A stretch of 64,000 nucleotides of DNA. It comes from Blepharisma stoltei (Eukaryota > Ciliophora > Heterotrichea > Heterotrichida > Blepharismidae). Under the pieces are notes generated by a model that searched no databases, was not told where the DNA came from, and worked only from the letters and a program-made list of their open reading frames with translations. The DNA lies in contig CAJZBQ010000052.1 in assembly GCA_914767885.1 (NCBI GenBank), forward strand, positions 342,501 through 406,500, written 5' to 3'. Made by a program: the position numbers and the translations under genes. Each line of letters begins with the position of its first letter. Within the stretch, counting starts at the first letter, position 1. Shown one piece after another: positions 54,654 through 64,000 of this stretch.

Positions 54654-55392
54654 CTAAGGCAGTATTTTTCGCAATGTAGGTATACTTACTCCCCCCCTCC
54701 GTGAGTGAACAAAACCATTAGAAAAATCGCTATTTTTTGCCCAAAAACCCACCCTCCGTGAGTGAACAAAAATTTTTTATTAAAAAAATTTTTTATGGAA
54801 AAAAATTTTTGATATATAAATGATAATTAGTATAATGAAATCTAGAGCTAATTCTGTTTAGTTTTGAACGAATTGCTTTTTAAAACATAAATTTTGCAAA
54901 TCGAATTAGTATTTGCTTTCCAATTTTTGCGAATTAGGATTTTTTTAAATTTCGAAAAAAAATTATTTTTTATAAATTTATATATAAATTGTTTTAAAAA
55001 AAAAAAATTAACCCCCTCCGTGAGTGAACACAATGTTTTTGTTCACTCACGGAGGGAGGGAGAGTTAATGGCTTGATAAAAACATCATCCATTCCAGAAT
55101 TTCTTCCTTTAGCAATTATCTCAGGATCAGAATCTGCTGTTATTCCATAAACTTTATTGACTTGGCCTAAGCCAAGATCTTTAATGCATCTAGTAGCTTC
55201 GAGTCCATCCATCTCAGGCATCCAGAAGTCCATCAGTACAATGTGAAATTTCCCTGGTTCGCTTTCTAATTTTTCACAGCACTCAATTCCATTGGTAACA
55301 ATTTCGCTTTCAATGGATAAGGACGAGAGCAATGCTTGCACTGTTGATGCACAAAAGTCATCATCATCTGCAATTAAGACTCGAGTTGCCAT
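54654..55392 (-). CDS. Single-domain response regulator (119 aa), MITE-IES
   Basis: ATG 55392, TAG 54654-54656, with an IES at 54689-55067. The receiver domain is complete: acidic pocket IADDDD, phospho-acceptor Asp in VLMDFWMPEMDG, Thr/Ser switch GITADSD and Lys in FIKPL, which is followed across the IES by SIPTLRKILP. No output domain, so it probably acts as a phosphotransfer or allosteric partner of a hybrid histidine kinase elsewhere. Two-component proteins are normal in ciliates. The IES between KPL and SIP also rules out bacterial contamination. Confidence 0.9.
54689..55067 (-). mobile_element. MITE-IES in the response-regulator gene
   Basis: 379 bp between TA 54687-54688 and TA 55066-55067; full-length main-family copy with both doubled ends. 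Nearly identical in plan to the first half of 29022-29811. Confidence 0.9.
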
Positions 55393-55945
55393 TTTATTAT
55401 GTTTGCATAATTTTTAATTTTGTATACTATTTTAAGAAATATTCCTATAGATTGCCTTACTGAGCACAAGTAAAGTGCATGCTTTTTAATTTTTCTCATT
55501 CTTGATATTATGGTTTCTTGAATTTAATGTAAAAATTTATCATTTAAAATAATGAGTATAAATTGTTTTTAATAAGTATTGAAATTCAGTAATATTACTA
55601 GTTGAAGTCTAGTATCTCCATGTATTAATTATAGAATTGGAAGCTATTATAGTGATTGAGCTGAGAGAAAAACATGATAATTGATATTACTGATCATTTT
55701 CAGCATTTAACAATAAAATCTTCTAATTAAGATAAAATATGATAAATTAAACTTACTGTGTCAAGTAGAAATGAATTATAATTATTATTTTGCCCTTTCC
55801 CATATTTGTATTCAAGCAGTGGCTAAGACTATAAATAAAAAATTAGACAATCCATTTATTCAAATTATCTATTCTGACGAAAATAATGCTTCTTTGACAA
55901 AAGTTGCAAATACTCATTCTACTATTTTATGTAGGATCTTGCGAT
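55393..55945. other. Intergenic, with a possible upstream exon
   Basis: Mostly AT-rich. From ATG 55771 an open frame of 70 codons (MNYNYYFALSHICIQ...) leads towards the next gene in another frame. It may be an upstream exon joined by an unseen IES or intron, or nothing. Confidence 0.35.
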
Positions 55946-56341
55946 ATGGCCCAAAACAGTCCCGATACCTTTCAAAGTCCTGATTTTACTATTCCAGAGC
56001 CTGTGAGCAGCTCTAATAAAAGAAGACCGGATATCGTCTTGGAGTTTATGGAAGAGAATGGACTTAAAGTTTGGCATCTTATAGTGGCATTGATAGGATT
56101 GATTGCTATCTGCTTTTTACTGTTTTATCCGTGCATGCATCTTTTAAAGATTCGGAGTCAAAACAATACTCGTCATCTTGAGGAACCGTTACTGGGCAGC
56201 AAGCAATTTGGAGATTCCTTTGAAATAATTGTGGATGCCCCTGAAATAAATTTAAATGATCATATAGAAATCGATTTGCCTACTTTTAGGCATTTCTCTT
56301 ATTTTCCTTGCGCAATTGCTAGGAGAACCCCTTTAGCTTAG
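55946..56341 (+). CDS. Single-pass membrane protein, unknown (131 aa)
   Basis: ATG 55946 (MAQNSPDTFQSPDF), TAG 56339-56341 (...RRTPLA). One strong membrane helix, HLIVALIGLIAICFLLFYP, followed by a cytosolic-looking tail with a dileucine-type LEEPLLG. The frame stays open upstream of the ATG (QILILLFYVGSCD), so the true start may be further upstream. No family recognised. Confidence 0.5.
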   Translation: MAQNSPDTFQSPDFTIPEPVSSSNKRRPDIVLEFMEENGLKVWHLIVALIGLIAICFLLFYPCMHLLKIRSQNNTRHLEEPLLGSKQFGDSFEIIVDAPEINLNDHIEIDLPTFRHFSYFPCAIARRTPLA

Positions 56342-56734
56342 GCTATCAATATAAAGCTAATTTTTGGTTTAAAATTGACTAATCTTAAAAATTCTATTGC
56401 TCTCCAAATGCAAAGCATTTTTACGAATTATTTATTGATTGTATATTTTCTTATAAAACATTATGATGCTTTATATTAACCCTAAAGTCTTTAAAGATTT
56501 GTGAGCTATAAAGCTCTAAAAGGTAATTGAGTTATAAAACTCACTATACTTATATATGTAATTGTATTATCTTAATGCTTTGGCTTCAATATCTTCAAGT
56601 TTTCAATAATTCTCCTATGTCACCAGAGTCTCCCAATTTCAAAAACAAGCCCTGAGCCCACAAGCACTGGTAAGGCACGATTAAATATAAAATTTCTTTG
56701 AAGCTTCATTTTCTTTAATAATTTTATAAAAGTA
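56342..56734. other. AT-rich intergenic sequence
   Basis: 393 bp, nothing supported. Confidence 0.5.
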
Positions 56735-57190
56735 ATGTCTGAATTAAAAGATCAAGTTTTCCAAGCTACAGAAAGAGGAGACCTAGAAATGGTTACAAAA
56801 CTTGTTGAGCAATTTCCACATCTAGTAAATGAAATTGTCAATGAGATGGACTTGAGAAATTTTGCTGCTCGGCATGGACAGTATCAAATCTTGCAAAAAA
56901 TAGGATTACCACAAGACAAGGATGGGATTTTAAAGTTAATTAGACAAGCCAGCATCGATGGGTATAAGGAAACAATTGCGGTTTGTATGTGTGCTTTAGC
57001 TAAGTTGTTCGATTATAAAAATTTAGAGGCTGAAGAATATCAAACAGTTTTACAAATAGTTCCAGAAAGAGCCAAAGGATCAGTTTATTATCCTTATTTA
57101 TGGGATCGAGTAAAGGGCTTATTGTGGGCTTATAAAAAAGGAAATCTTTCAACTATTCCAATCAAAAAGGTGGCCAAATATTTATTTTAA
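56735..57190 (+). CDS. Ankyrin-like small protein (151 aa)
   Basis: ATG 56735 to TAA 57188-57190, uninterrupted. The start (VFQATERGDLEMVTKLVEQF) is a typical first ankyrin helix pair, and RNFAARHGQYQILQKIGLP a worn second. The rest is helical without clear repeats. Probably a small protein-protein interaction module; partner unknown. Confidence 0.6.
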   Translation: MSELKDQVFQATERGDLEMVTKLVEQFPHLVNEIVNEMDLRNFAARHGQYQILQKIGLPQDKDGILKLIRQASIDGYKETIAVCMCALAKLFDYKNLEAEEYQTVLQIVPERAKGSVYYPYLWDRVKGLLWAYKKGNLSTIPIKKVAKYLF

Positions 57191-57299
57191 TAATTATTGC
57201 TCACAATTTATAAATTCCATCAAGTCTTGATCTTATAATGTTAGAAATCTTAAAAATTGCAAATTGATTCAAACTCTTAGAATAATAAATTCATAAATA

Positions 57300-57878
57300 A
57301 TGGAATCAGCAGCAGATCCAGAAATTAAAAACCTTGAAGAACCTCTTCCAGGCGTCCCCAATGATGAAAAAATGATGAAACTAATGGTCCAAATCAGAAT
57401 GATTCTAGCTTTAAAATATGCTAAAACAGACAATCAGCCTTCAGAAGTTTTGGAAAATCTTTATATAGGTAGTGTTGGAGCTGCCATGTGTAAGAAAAAT
57501 CTTAAAGATCTAGGTATCACTCACATTTTAATTGTAGCTGATCAGCTTGCCCCTGCGTTTCCAGAGGAATTTATTTATAAGCAAATCAATATTCTGGATT
57601 CTCCTGATTCAAATATCATTGATACTTTTACTGATGCTTTTCAATTTATCGACCAAGGACGAGCTCAAGGTAAAGTTCTTGTTCACTGGTAAACGCTATT
57701 TAGCTTTGCAGGCAAAAGTCGATCTGGGACTATCTGTATTGGATATGTGATGAAAGAAAGAAATTGCTCTTTGCTTGATGCCTTTAGATATGTTAGAGAA
57801 AAAAGAGATGCAGTTTTGCCTAACACAGGATTTATGAATCAGTTGAAGCGATATGAAAGTGTTCTTAATCCTAATTAA
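57300..57878 (+). CDS. Dual-specificity phosphatase (187 aa)
   Basis: ATG 57300, TAA 57876-57878, 15-nt intron at 57689-57703 (GTAAACGCTATTTAG). The intron splits the active site: exon 1 ends VLVH-C and exon 2 continues FAGKSRSGT, giving HCFAGKSRSGT (HCxxGxxR). The rest of the DUSP pattern is present: VLENLYIGSVGAA, LKDLGITHILIVA, NILDSPDSNI, FRYVREKRDAVLPN. All catalytic residues are intact, so it is probably an active Ser/Thr/Tyr phosphatase. It has a ~50-residue N-terminal addition. Confidence 0.9.
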
Positions 57879-57899
57879 GCTATTGGTTAAATTAATAGG

Positions 57900-60800
57900 T
57901 TAATTATAATAATTCTTGGTTATTCCTTTGACCATTATTTTAGGAGATAATGATATGGAATATGCTTCTAATTGACCTTGCTTGGATGGAATTTGATACC
58001 TGTTTATTCCAGATTCAAGTGGAATGGATGATAAAACGTCATTGCTGTATTTTGCAGTCCATTTTCCAGTCAATAAACTCATGTGCGGACATTTATTCGC
58101 TATTTTTATGTGTCGATTAAATTTGTTAGCTGAAGCGCATATAATATGTCTTGGAACATATACTATGTGCGTAAGAGCAAATTCTATCTCTTTGTTTTGC
58201 TCGAACTCCATATATTCCACTGATTTTGATAGCTTACTATTCCCACCTAAGAAAAGAGTAGTTATATGTAGATCATTAACAATTTTCCAAGTTTCTGAAA
58301 AATGCTCTGGATCAATTCCTAGGATGGCAGCATTTCGGATATCTTGCAAATCTTTTACAATGTCCTTATTTTCATAAGTATCTGCAAATTCTCCCAAGCA
58401 AGAAAGAACTATTGGAACTAATAACGGCTTAAACCATGCATCAGCATCAATTCCAATATAAATTGGAAGCTTATGATTTTTAGGCTCTGGCCTACCTTTT
58501 TTTGAGCTTTGCTTGATTTCTTCTGCACTCCTAGTACTTTCTACTTTGGCTCTAACAACTTCCTCATTTCTTCTTGTAGGCTCTTTAGTTTCTTCTTCAA
58601 ACCCTGAATTTCCTTTCTTTATAAAATCAAAAAATTTTCCTATTTCTGAAGTAATTTTAGGAACTGGGTCTACTCTTGGTAACCTATCAGCATATTGTTC
58701 AATTAATTCTACTAGATCTCTAATTATATTTTCATTTGGTAAACTTCCAGGCCTTGAAGCTGTCAAAGTTTTTGATACAACAAACCTCATATTTTCATCG
58801 ACTTCAAAAGCATTTTCTTCAGTAAATGGTAATCTCATAATATAATGGAATCCATTATTCAAATAATCGTCAAACCTAACATCTCTATACATGTTATACA
58901 TCATTAAAACCACTGCAACTCTTTTTGAAAGACTTCCAGTTAAAGTTTCATGCTCGGTTCTGTTTCTTACCCTGACTAGACATTGTATTAGAAATGATAA
59001 AGAGAGTTCATATGTAAGAGTTTGGTCTCTTTTGTTATCATTTATTACAAATGGAGTGCTGCATTCAGGAACAAGAGCTATGACTCGAATTTGGGTTTTT
59101 TTAGGTGCATTTTTATTAATATCACCAAAGGTTCTTTCAATAGAATTAGGAGGGTGGTTTTTGTCAAGAAATATGACATGGCATTTGGATTTTGTTTCCA
59201 TTTCTTTTGATATGTCTTTGGCAAATTTTTTTCTTGCAGTTTTATTGGTTTTTTCAAAAGCGTTATCTTTATCCCAATTTTTTGAGCTCTCCATATACTC
59301 TTTCATGCATTCTTCTCTTATTTTTAAAATTGCCATTTAGGCAATTGTGCAGTAGTTGCTTAGAGAGACAGCAACAAAAAAAAACTTGGGGCTTCCGAAT
59401 AGAAAAGGTGGCCCTGAGGGCCCACAGGGCCAGGGTGGCAAGGGTGTGAACTTGGGCTGACTGGGTCTCCCCTCAACCCAAAGACAAGAAGACCGACGGC
59501 GCAACACCAATCGATAACTTCTGGAGGAGCATTATGCTGCCTGCAAATGGCAGAAGTAGTTAGAAGGAAGCTTTGGACAATTTCCAAGTACCCTGAGCAC
59601 TACTAGGTGTTAAGAGAGTCCTTTGCCGGAAATTTTGGCCAAAGCAGGTGTGCGGGTGAGTCTCCCCGAAAGATGTCGACGTCACGAAAATAGTGACTTC
59701 GACAGAAAAGGGCTGTAGGTGACTTCAGTGCTCAGCGCCACAAAAGCGTGAATCTGAAGCTAGACTGGATCAGGGGCTGAAATTAACCCCATTTTAATCC
59801 TCCCTAATTCACTCTCTCTTATTTTATCTGATGATATAACGGAAAAAGTAACCCCTTCGTGCTTTTCTACAGCTGATTTGAATGATTTGATTATGAATGA
59901 TTTTCCCATAGCTGGGATACCCATAGGAACAATTACAAAAATTTTATTGGATTCAACATCAATGGATAAAGTAGATTCAACTGATTTTGTTTCTTCTGGA
60001 ACTCTATTTCTCAGCAAATCAATTTTCATTTTTAAAGCTAAAATAAACTCAGATAGATCAATATCAAACCCTTCTAACACGAAATCTCTGCTTTGTTCTT
60101 CAATTAACTTAACTTAACTTAATATCTGGTGTTTAAGGTGTCTAGTGCCTCACCCCATAAAAATGGAGTTATAGCGAAAATTGATGACGTCGCCGGGCCA
60201 TCTTGGAATCGCGATGGCTAGCCCACCGGCAAAGCCTTCACCTACACTTCGCCGCACATCTCACCCGGCGCGTTGCCGTCGCCCCTTGTCTCGATTCAGC
60301 TCCTGCGCGTGTTTCGCCTGAGGGTCATCCTCCCCCTTGGTGATGTGCTAAGAGGTAAAACTCCGAAAATCTTGAACGCACTGAGGAGCTGTTCCTGTGA
60401 TTATCCCCAAAGTTAAACGGCTGTTGCTGTGCAGAAGTTCTCGAAAGAAAACCCAACCCCATAAATAAAATTCCATGAGGGAGAGAAAATTAGCAGAGCT
60501 AATTTCTCTCGAATCGAATGCCATTTTATTTATGTTCTTCAATTAACAGTCGAGAAGCTGTGGCTTTATTTTGAAATTCTTTCAGCTTTTTATGATGATC
60601 AATTTTTAAATACCCAGCCATACCATCAGGCATTGCTTTATTTTTTTCTCTCTTGCATTCTGCTATAATTTCTTCAGATTTTTGGTATCCGTCATCTGTA
60701 GTCCTATAAAAAGCAAAAAGAGTATTGCTTGGGACAGGATCTTCTACAGCACTAAATCCTAGAGGAAAGCAAACTGTCAAGCCTTCTTTTATTGTCATTC

Positions 60801-62454
60801 TTTTGTTTCAATTTTTCTCAATGTTTTTGGGTTTTAAAGCCTCGCATATTGTATCCTTTTCAGATTTATCTAGCACAAAAGGTGGAGTGATAATATTAAC
60901 GATAAGGGGATTTAGCTCTGTGATAAATTGCTCATTATTAATTTCCTCGTCACGGATTTCAGGATTTTTGCCAGCATTGACTCTATCGATTATCATATCA
61001 AGAAAATCAATATATCCTTCTTTAAATTTTTTTCCTAATGCTTTTTGTTTTTCAACAAAAGCAAAAGCGACTTCAGCTATTTTGAAATAATAATCTAAAG
61101 GCTTCGGTAGCTCAATTTCCCCTGCTAATTCTTGAGTCTCATTTATAAATTTACTTAAGCTTGTTTTTGCAGAAACTTTTTTCTTCTCTGAAACCATATT
61201 TTTTATTTTTTCTCTCAGCTTTCTGAAGATCCTGTATTCAAGAGTTTTCATTTTTGATGCAGATAGAGCAATTTGGCTTAAAATTGCTTGCGAAAGCTCT
61301 TCTTCTGTAAAATTACTAGGTTGATTGCCAAAAATTGTAGAGTTTGCAGCATATAATACTGAGCTATCAGGAGTTTGATTTTTGAGAAGATAAATAACGC
61401 TTCCTTCCCCTTCATCTATTAAGGCTTCTGATGATATTTTATTATATAAATTGCCTAAGTTTCTATATAATTCATCAAGTGTCCTCATGTTCCCAATGTA
61501 TTCCACTTTTACTCGATTTAGATGATATTTTTCGAACAATGAAAATGCTTTTAATGGTGGCATAAAGGAGTATGGAGAGTTGTTATCGACATAGGAAAAA
61601 AACAATATGGTAGTTTCATTGTATTTTACTAAATGCTGATATTCTTTATTGCCTACGTATTCACCCACAAAGGTAAATCCATCTAAGTCCCTTTTTAAAT
61701 CTTCTATTAGATCTCTGCTTAAAGTGCTGATGTGCTTAAACCACTCGACTCCAATTAGTTTTGCAAAATTAAATCTTTCTAGATTCAATAAATCAAAATC
61801 TTCTTGACTTCTTGCGGCTATGCTGACATTTTTTGATGAAATTATCCAGGCATCAAGTGGTCTAGCATATGATACCTGCGCATTCTCTCCATTTGCCTTA
61901 TTTGTTTTATATACTTCAACTGATGCTCCTTCTCTTATAATAGCCTCTTCAGCATCATAAAATATAATTTTCCTTAATAGCTCTTTTTGGGAATCTTGAC
62001 TGTTATATCTTATTGGAAAATTCCCAGCAAAGCTTCCAAGTGTGTTCAGGTTTTTTGTGTTGTTTTGAAAAGTAAACTCTGGGTACAAATCAAAAAATTT
62101 CTGCATGCCTCTTCTTACGAACCAGGCATTTGAGTAGGTATAATTCATTATCATTGATGGCGTATCAGCCTCAATTTCATCTTTTTTGTCTTTTAGCTGG
62201 ATCAAAACAGAGTTTCCTCTTCTAATGTTATTTCTCAAAAACAGTTCTTTAGTGTATAGTGCATCTTCTTCGAAGCTGCGGCCCTGCAAATTAAATGATA
62301 TGTCGAAAAGCTTAAAGTTATCTTTAAATGGGATTGGGCTTTCAACTGCCTTTACCTGTTTACTTGGTTTGCTGGTTGCACACCATTCAAGGATCTCTGC
62401 TGGGCCAAAAATTGTGTTTGGTTCAATGAAGACTTGCTCTTGCTTTTTACCCAT
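57900..62454 (-). CDS. Three-domain tRNA ligase, fungal/plant Trl1 type (1204 aa), two IESs
   Basis: ATG 62454, TAA 57900. The N-terminal adenylyltransferase has its lysine motif in KTNKANGENAQVSYARPL (KxNG). The central polynucleotide kinase has P-loop VPMGIPAMGKSF. The C-terminal 2H phosphodiesterase shows LHITTLFLGG (HxT) and KCPHMSLLTGK (HxS). This order is that of Trl1/RLG1, which heals and seals tRNA halves after intron removal, and the HAC1/XBP1-type mRNA. TGA is Trp at IEKNWNKRM. IESs at 60107-60545 and 59321-59821 interrupt the kinase part; after both removals the frame is continuous. All catalytic motifs look intact. Confidence 0.85.
59321..59821 (-). mobile_element. SINE-like retroposon in the tRNA-ligase gene
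   Basis: A repeat, TCTCTTATTTT, lies at both edges (59314, 59815). The head-like AAAATGGGG is on the minus strand near 59795. TA-to-TA removal gives SSDKIRE-ECMKEYMESS. GC-richer than its surroundings. 501 bp. Confidence 0.75.
60107..60545 (-). mobile_element. SINE-like retroposon (subfamily A) in the tRNA-ligase gene
   Basis: A 15-bp repeat, TGTTCTTCAATTAAC, flanks it (60094-60108, 60533-60547). Left tail (AACTT)n, right head (ATAAATAAAATGGC on the minus strand). Close inverted relative of 332-777. TA-to-TA removal joins RLLIEE-QSRDFVLEGF. Confidence 0.9.
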
Positions 62455-62496
62455 TTATTATTACAATAGACAGTATCAGTTTCTAATAAAACCTTA

Positions 62497-63895
62497 TTAC
62501 ACTAAAACACGAAGAATGCTTGAGCTGATATCATACAAAAATGTTTCTAAATACTGACCTAAGATATTATGTGACTCTATGCTAGAAGTTCTCACTTCGC
62601 TTCTAACAGTTTTCGATATTTTTGTTCCTGTTAAAACAATAGCGATTCTATCACCTTGAAGAGTGGCTGCTTGAAAGCCAAGCCTGAATCCATCAGAATC
62701 AATTGTTTTTACGGCTTTTTCCATGTGCTTGGAAAGTGCTTCACATAGCTCCTCAATGCTTTTTGTCAGTTCGCATTGCACCATGTGGGAATAATTCAGC
62801 CGAGTCCACAAACTCAAAAACTGTGTAATTGACCCAAATGAGGAAATGTCTTTGAGCAGAAAATCAGAAAAAGGGACAATATATGCTTGAGATGAGTACT
62901 GGACTCCTTGATCTAAAGGAACAGTGCTGTCTTCAATTGACAGAAGTAAGCTGATATACCAGCTTGCCAAGAATAGCCCATTAAGGAGCATTTTTTGGTG
63001 CGCCATTCTTATTTGGTTAACCAGAAAATATGGCATGCCAATGAATTTGGTAAGACAGCTATTGCTCGGCCAACCAAAACCTGTTCCTTAGTGGGCTATT
63101 CTTGGTAATAAGTATAGAAATTTCTCCTGAATTTTCAATGATTGCTCGGACTTTTCACTCATAAGATCCTAAGGTAGAAATTGATGGGATAATAGAGCTA
63201 GTTCTCTGTTTTAGTGCAAATCTTAAGTTTTGAGATAGCAAAGATTGAACTTTTATGTTTTTAATTTCAAACTTTGTCATATTGAAGAACCTAAAACAAA
63301 ACACAACAAGCGAGTAGGGAGGATAAATGACATGAGTGCATTTGACTCTAACTGGATCTGCCAGTCCAGAAATTTCATTCATAGAGAGGCATCTTCAGTT
63401 CATTTCTTTAGGAATTGCTGTTATTCTTAGCAGTTCCATCGGTTTGTCGCTGTTTAAAGTTTCATGTCTTCTTTCTGATTTGTTGAAGATGTTAAGAGCA
63501 GCATGTAAATAATCGTGAAAACTTGATTCTGTGTATTTTATGTTAGAATTGATTTTTCGCTCCATAAGAATTGAAAACTCATCGACTTCGAAAACCTCTC
63601 CTGATTGGTATCTTCCAAGAATCCCTGAAACCTTTTGGGCAAGATCTAAAATAGGGTTATTTGTGGCTGAATTTTCAACGACCTCGCTAAACTGGGTTAA
63701 AATTCTTATAATGTCATCTCCAATTCTCCCAGAGTATCTTAAATAAAAATGCAGACAAGAAGTCAAGAGAAATTCTAAACTTTGAGCTGTCGTCACAGTC
63801 ATTGAAGCGCTGATAAACCCAAGCATTTCGCTGCTGAACAATTCTAGTCTAACTATCGATAAAATTCTTCTTATCTTCTTTATATAAATAAACAA
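62497..63895 (-). CDS. Beta-COP/TPLATE-like appendage protein (414+ aa), may run past the window
   Basis: Stop at 62497. The frame opens at 63895 without an ATG near its start; ATG at ~63826 (MLGFISASM) is one option, and an upstream exon joined through a small IES is another. The middle has GLADPVRVKCTHVIYPPYSL, like the appendage start of beta-COP/TPLATE (G-x-x-DP-x-x-x-E/K). Then follow an Ig-like part and a platform part (SITQFLSLWTRLNYSHMVQC ... GFRLGFQAATLQGDRIAIVL). One TGA is Trp at EMNWRC. IES at 62957-63110. It probably belongs to a coat or TSET-type complex; the match is weak. Confidence 0.5.
62957..63110. mobile_element. IES: small MITE with CCAAGAATAGCCC ends
   Basis: 154 bp between TA 62955-62956 and TA 63109-63110. 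Inverted ends CCAAGAATAGCCCATTAAGG (62966) and its complement (63083-63105). Removal joins GEISIL-ISLLLSIED and removes an in-frame TAG. Confidence 0.85.
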
Positions 63896-64000
63896 TTTTT
63901 TAAATTAATAAAATCAAAAATTAAAATTTCAATGAAGGGAAAGCTAGATCTTCTTCTGAAGAAGGAGTCCAGAATTTTGCAAGCATAAGTAATGCCAAAT

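Noticed and set aside
54654-55392. Response regulator as bacterial contamination
   Set aside because: The gene is interrupted by a MITE-IES of the same family as its neighbours and joins in frame.
1-64000. Stentor as source
   Set aside because: 15-16-nt introns would fit, but as far as I know Stentor uses the standard code, whereas TGA is Trp here.

Overview
This window looks like germline (micronuclear) DNA of a heterotrich ciliate, most likely Blepharisma or a close relative. Three things read directly from the sequence point there. (1) In-frame TGA must be read as Trp in many genes (the RCC1, WWE, CFAP57, AGC-kinase and DHHC genes among them), while TAA and TAG end them. (2) Introns are only 15-16 nt (GT...AG). 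I place ten of them, and each restores a frame. (3) At least 16 of 32 genes are broken by extra DNA lying between two TA dinucleotides, and removing it TA-to-TA restores the protein. From general knowledge, UGA=Trp, 15-16 nt introns and TA-bounded internal eliminated sequences (IESs) full of MITEs describe the Blepharisma germline genome. The species is inferred, not shown.

Layout: 1-13 kb holds the end of an SDF2-like MIR protein, an RRM protein split by a 3.7 kb composite IES, a GST-fold protein, a large RCC1-repeat protein, EMC5/MMGT1 and a BET-type bromodomain-NET protein. 13-24 kb holds a small Cys-rich protein, a coiled-coil protein, a CH/PH-type protein, a MYCBPAP-like protein fused to a degenerate phosphoglycerate kinase, another coiled-coil protein and a glutaredoxin-like protein. 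24-33 kb holds a tandem-WWE protein, CFAP57 and a p24/TMED cargo receptor. 33-45 kb holds a helical-repeat protein, a secreted beta-propeller (GH130/BMT-like), TRM1, RPC8/RPC25, a small acylated protein, a histone H4 with an unusual tail, a Ras-like GTPase and a DHHC acyltransferase. 45-64 kb holds a Cys-rich GPI-like surface protein, a RING/TRAF protein, an ankyrin-AGC kinase, a response regulator, a membrane protein, an ankyrin-like protein, a dual-specificity phosphatase, a fungal/plant-type three-domain tRNA ligase and a beta-COP/TPLATE-like appendage protein. These are ordinary chromosomal housekeeping, ciliary and signalling genes. Genes are close-packed, with tens to a few hundred bases between them.

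Mobile DNA falls in three groups. The first is a MITE family whose ends carry the palindromic motif CTCCGTGAGTGAAC, plus look-alikes with other terminal repeats. The second is short hairpin elements. The third is about fifteen short retroposons (SINE-like) with an ATAAAATGG head, a simple-repeat tail and 9-17 bp target-site duplications. Nine SINE-like insertion sites lie inside protein-coding sequence, and at each one TA-to-TA removal is in frame. So non-LTR retroposons here appear to be tolerated in genes because they are deleted like IESs. That, together with an IES sitting inside a 16-nt intron, is the main candidate for something new.

Gene coordinates below give outer bounds; IESs and introns inside each gene are listed. 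For every interrupted gene except one, the length after removing the stated IESs and introns is an exact multiple of three. The exception is the surface protein at 45698-48724, which stays 2 nt out of register. In the MYCBPAP-PGK gene one of four junctions was itself placed to fit the frame.
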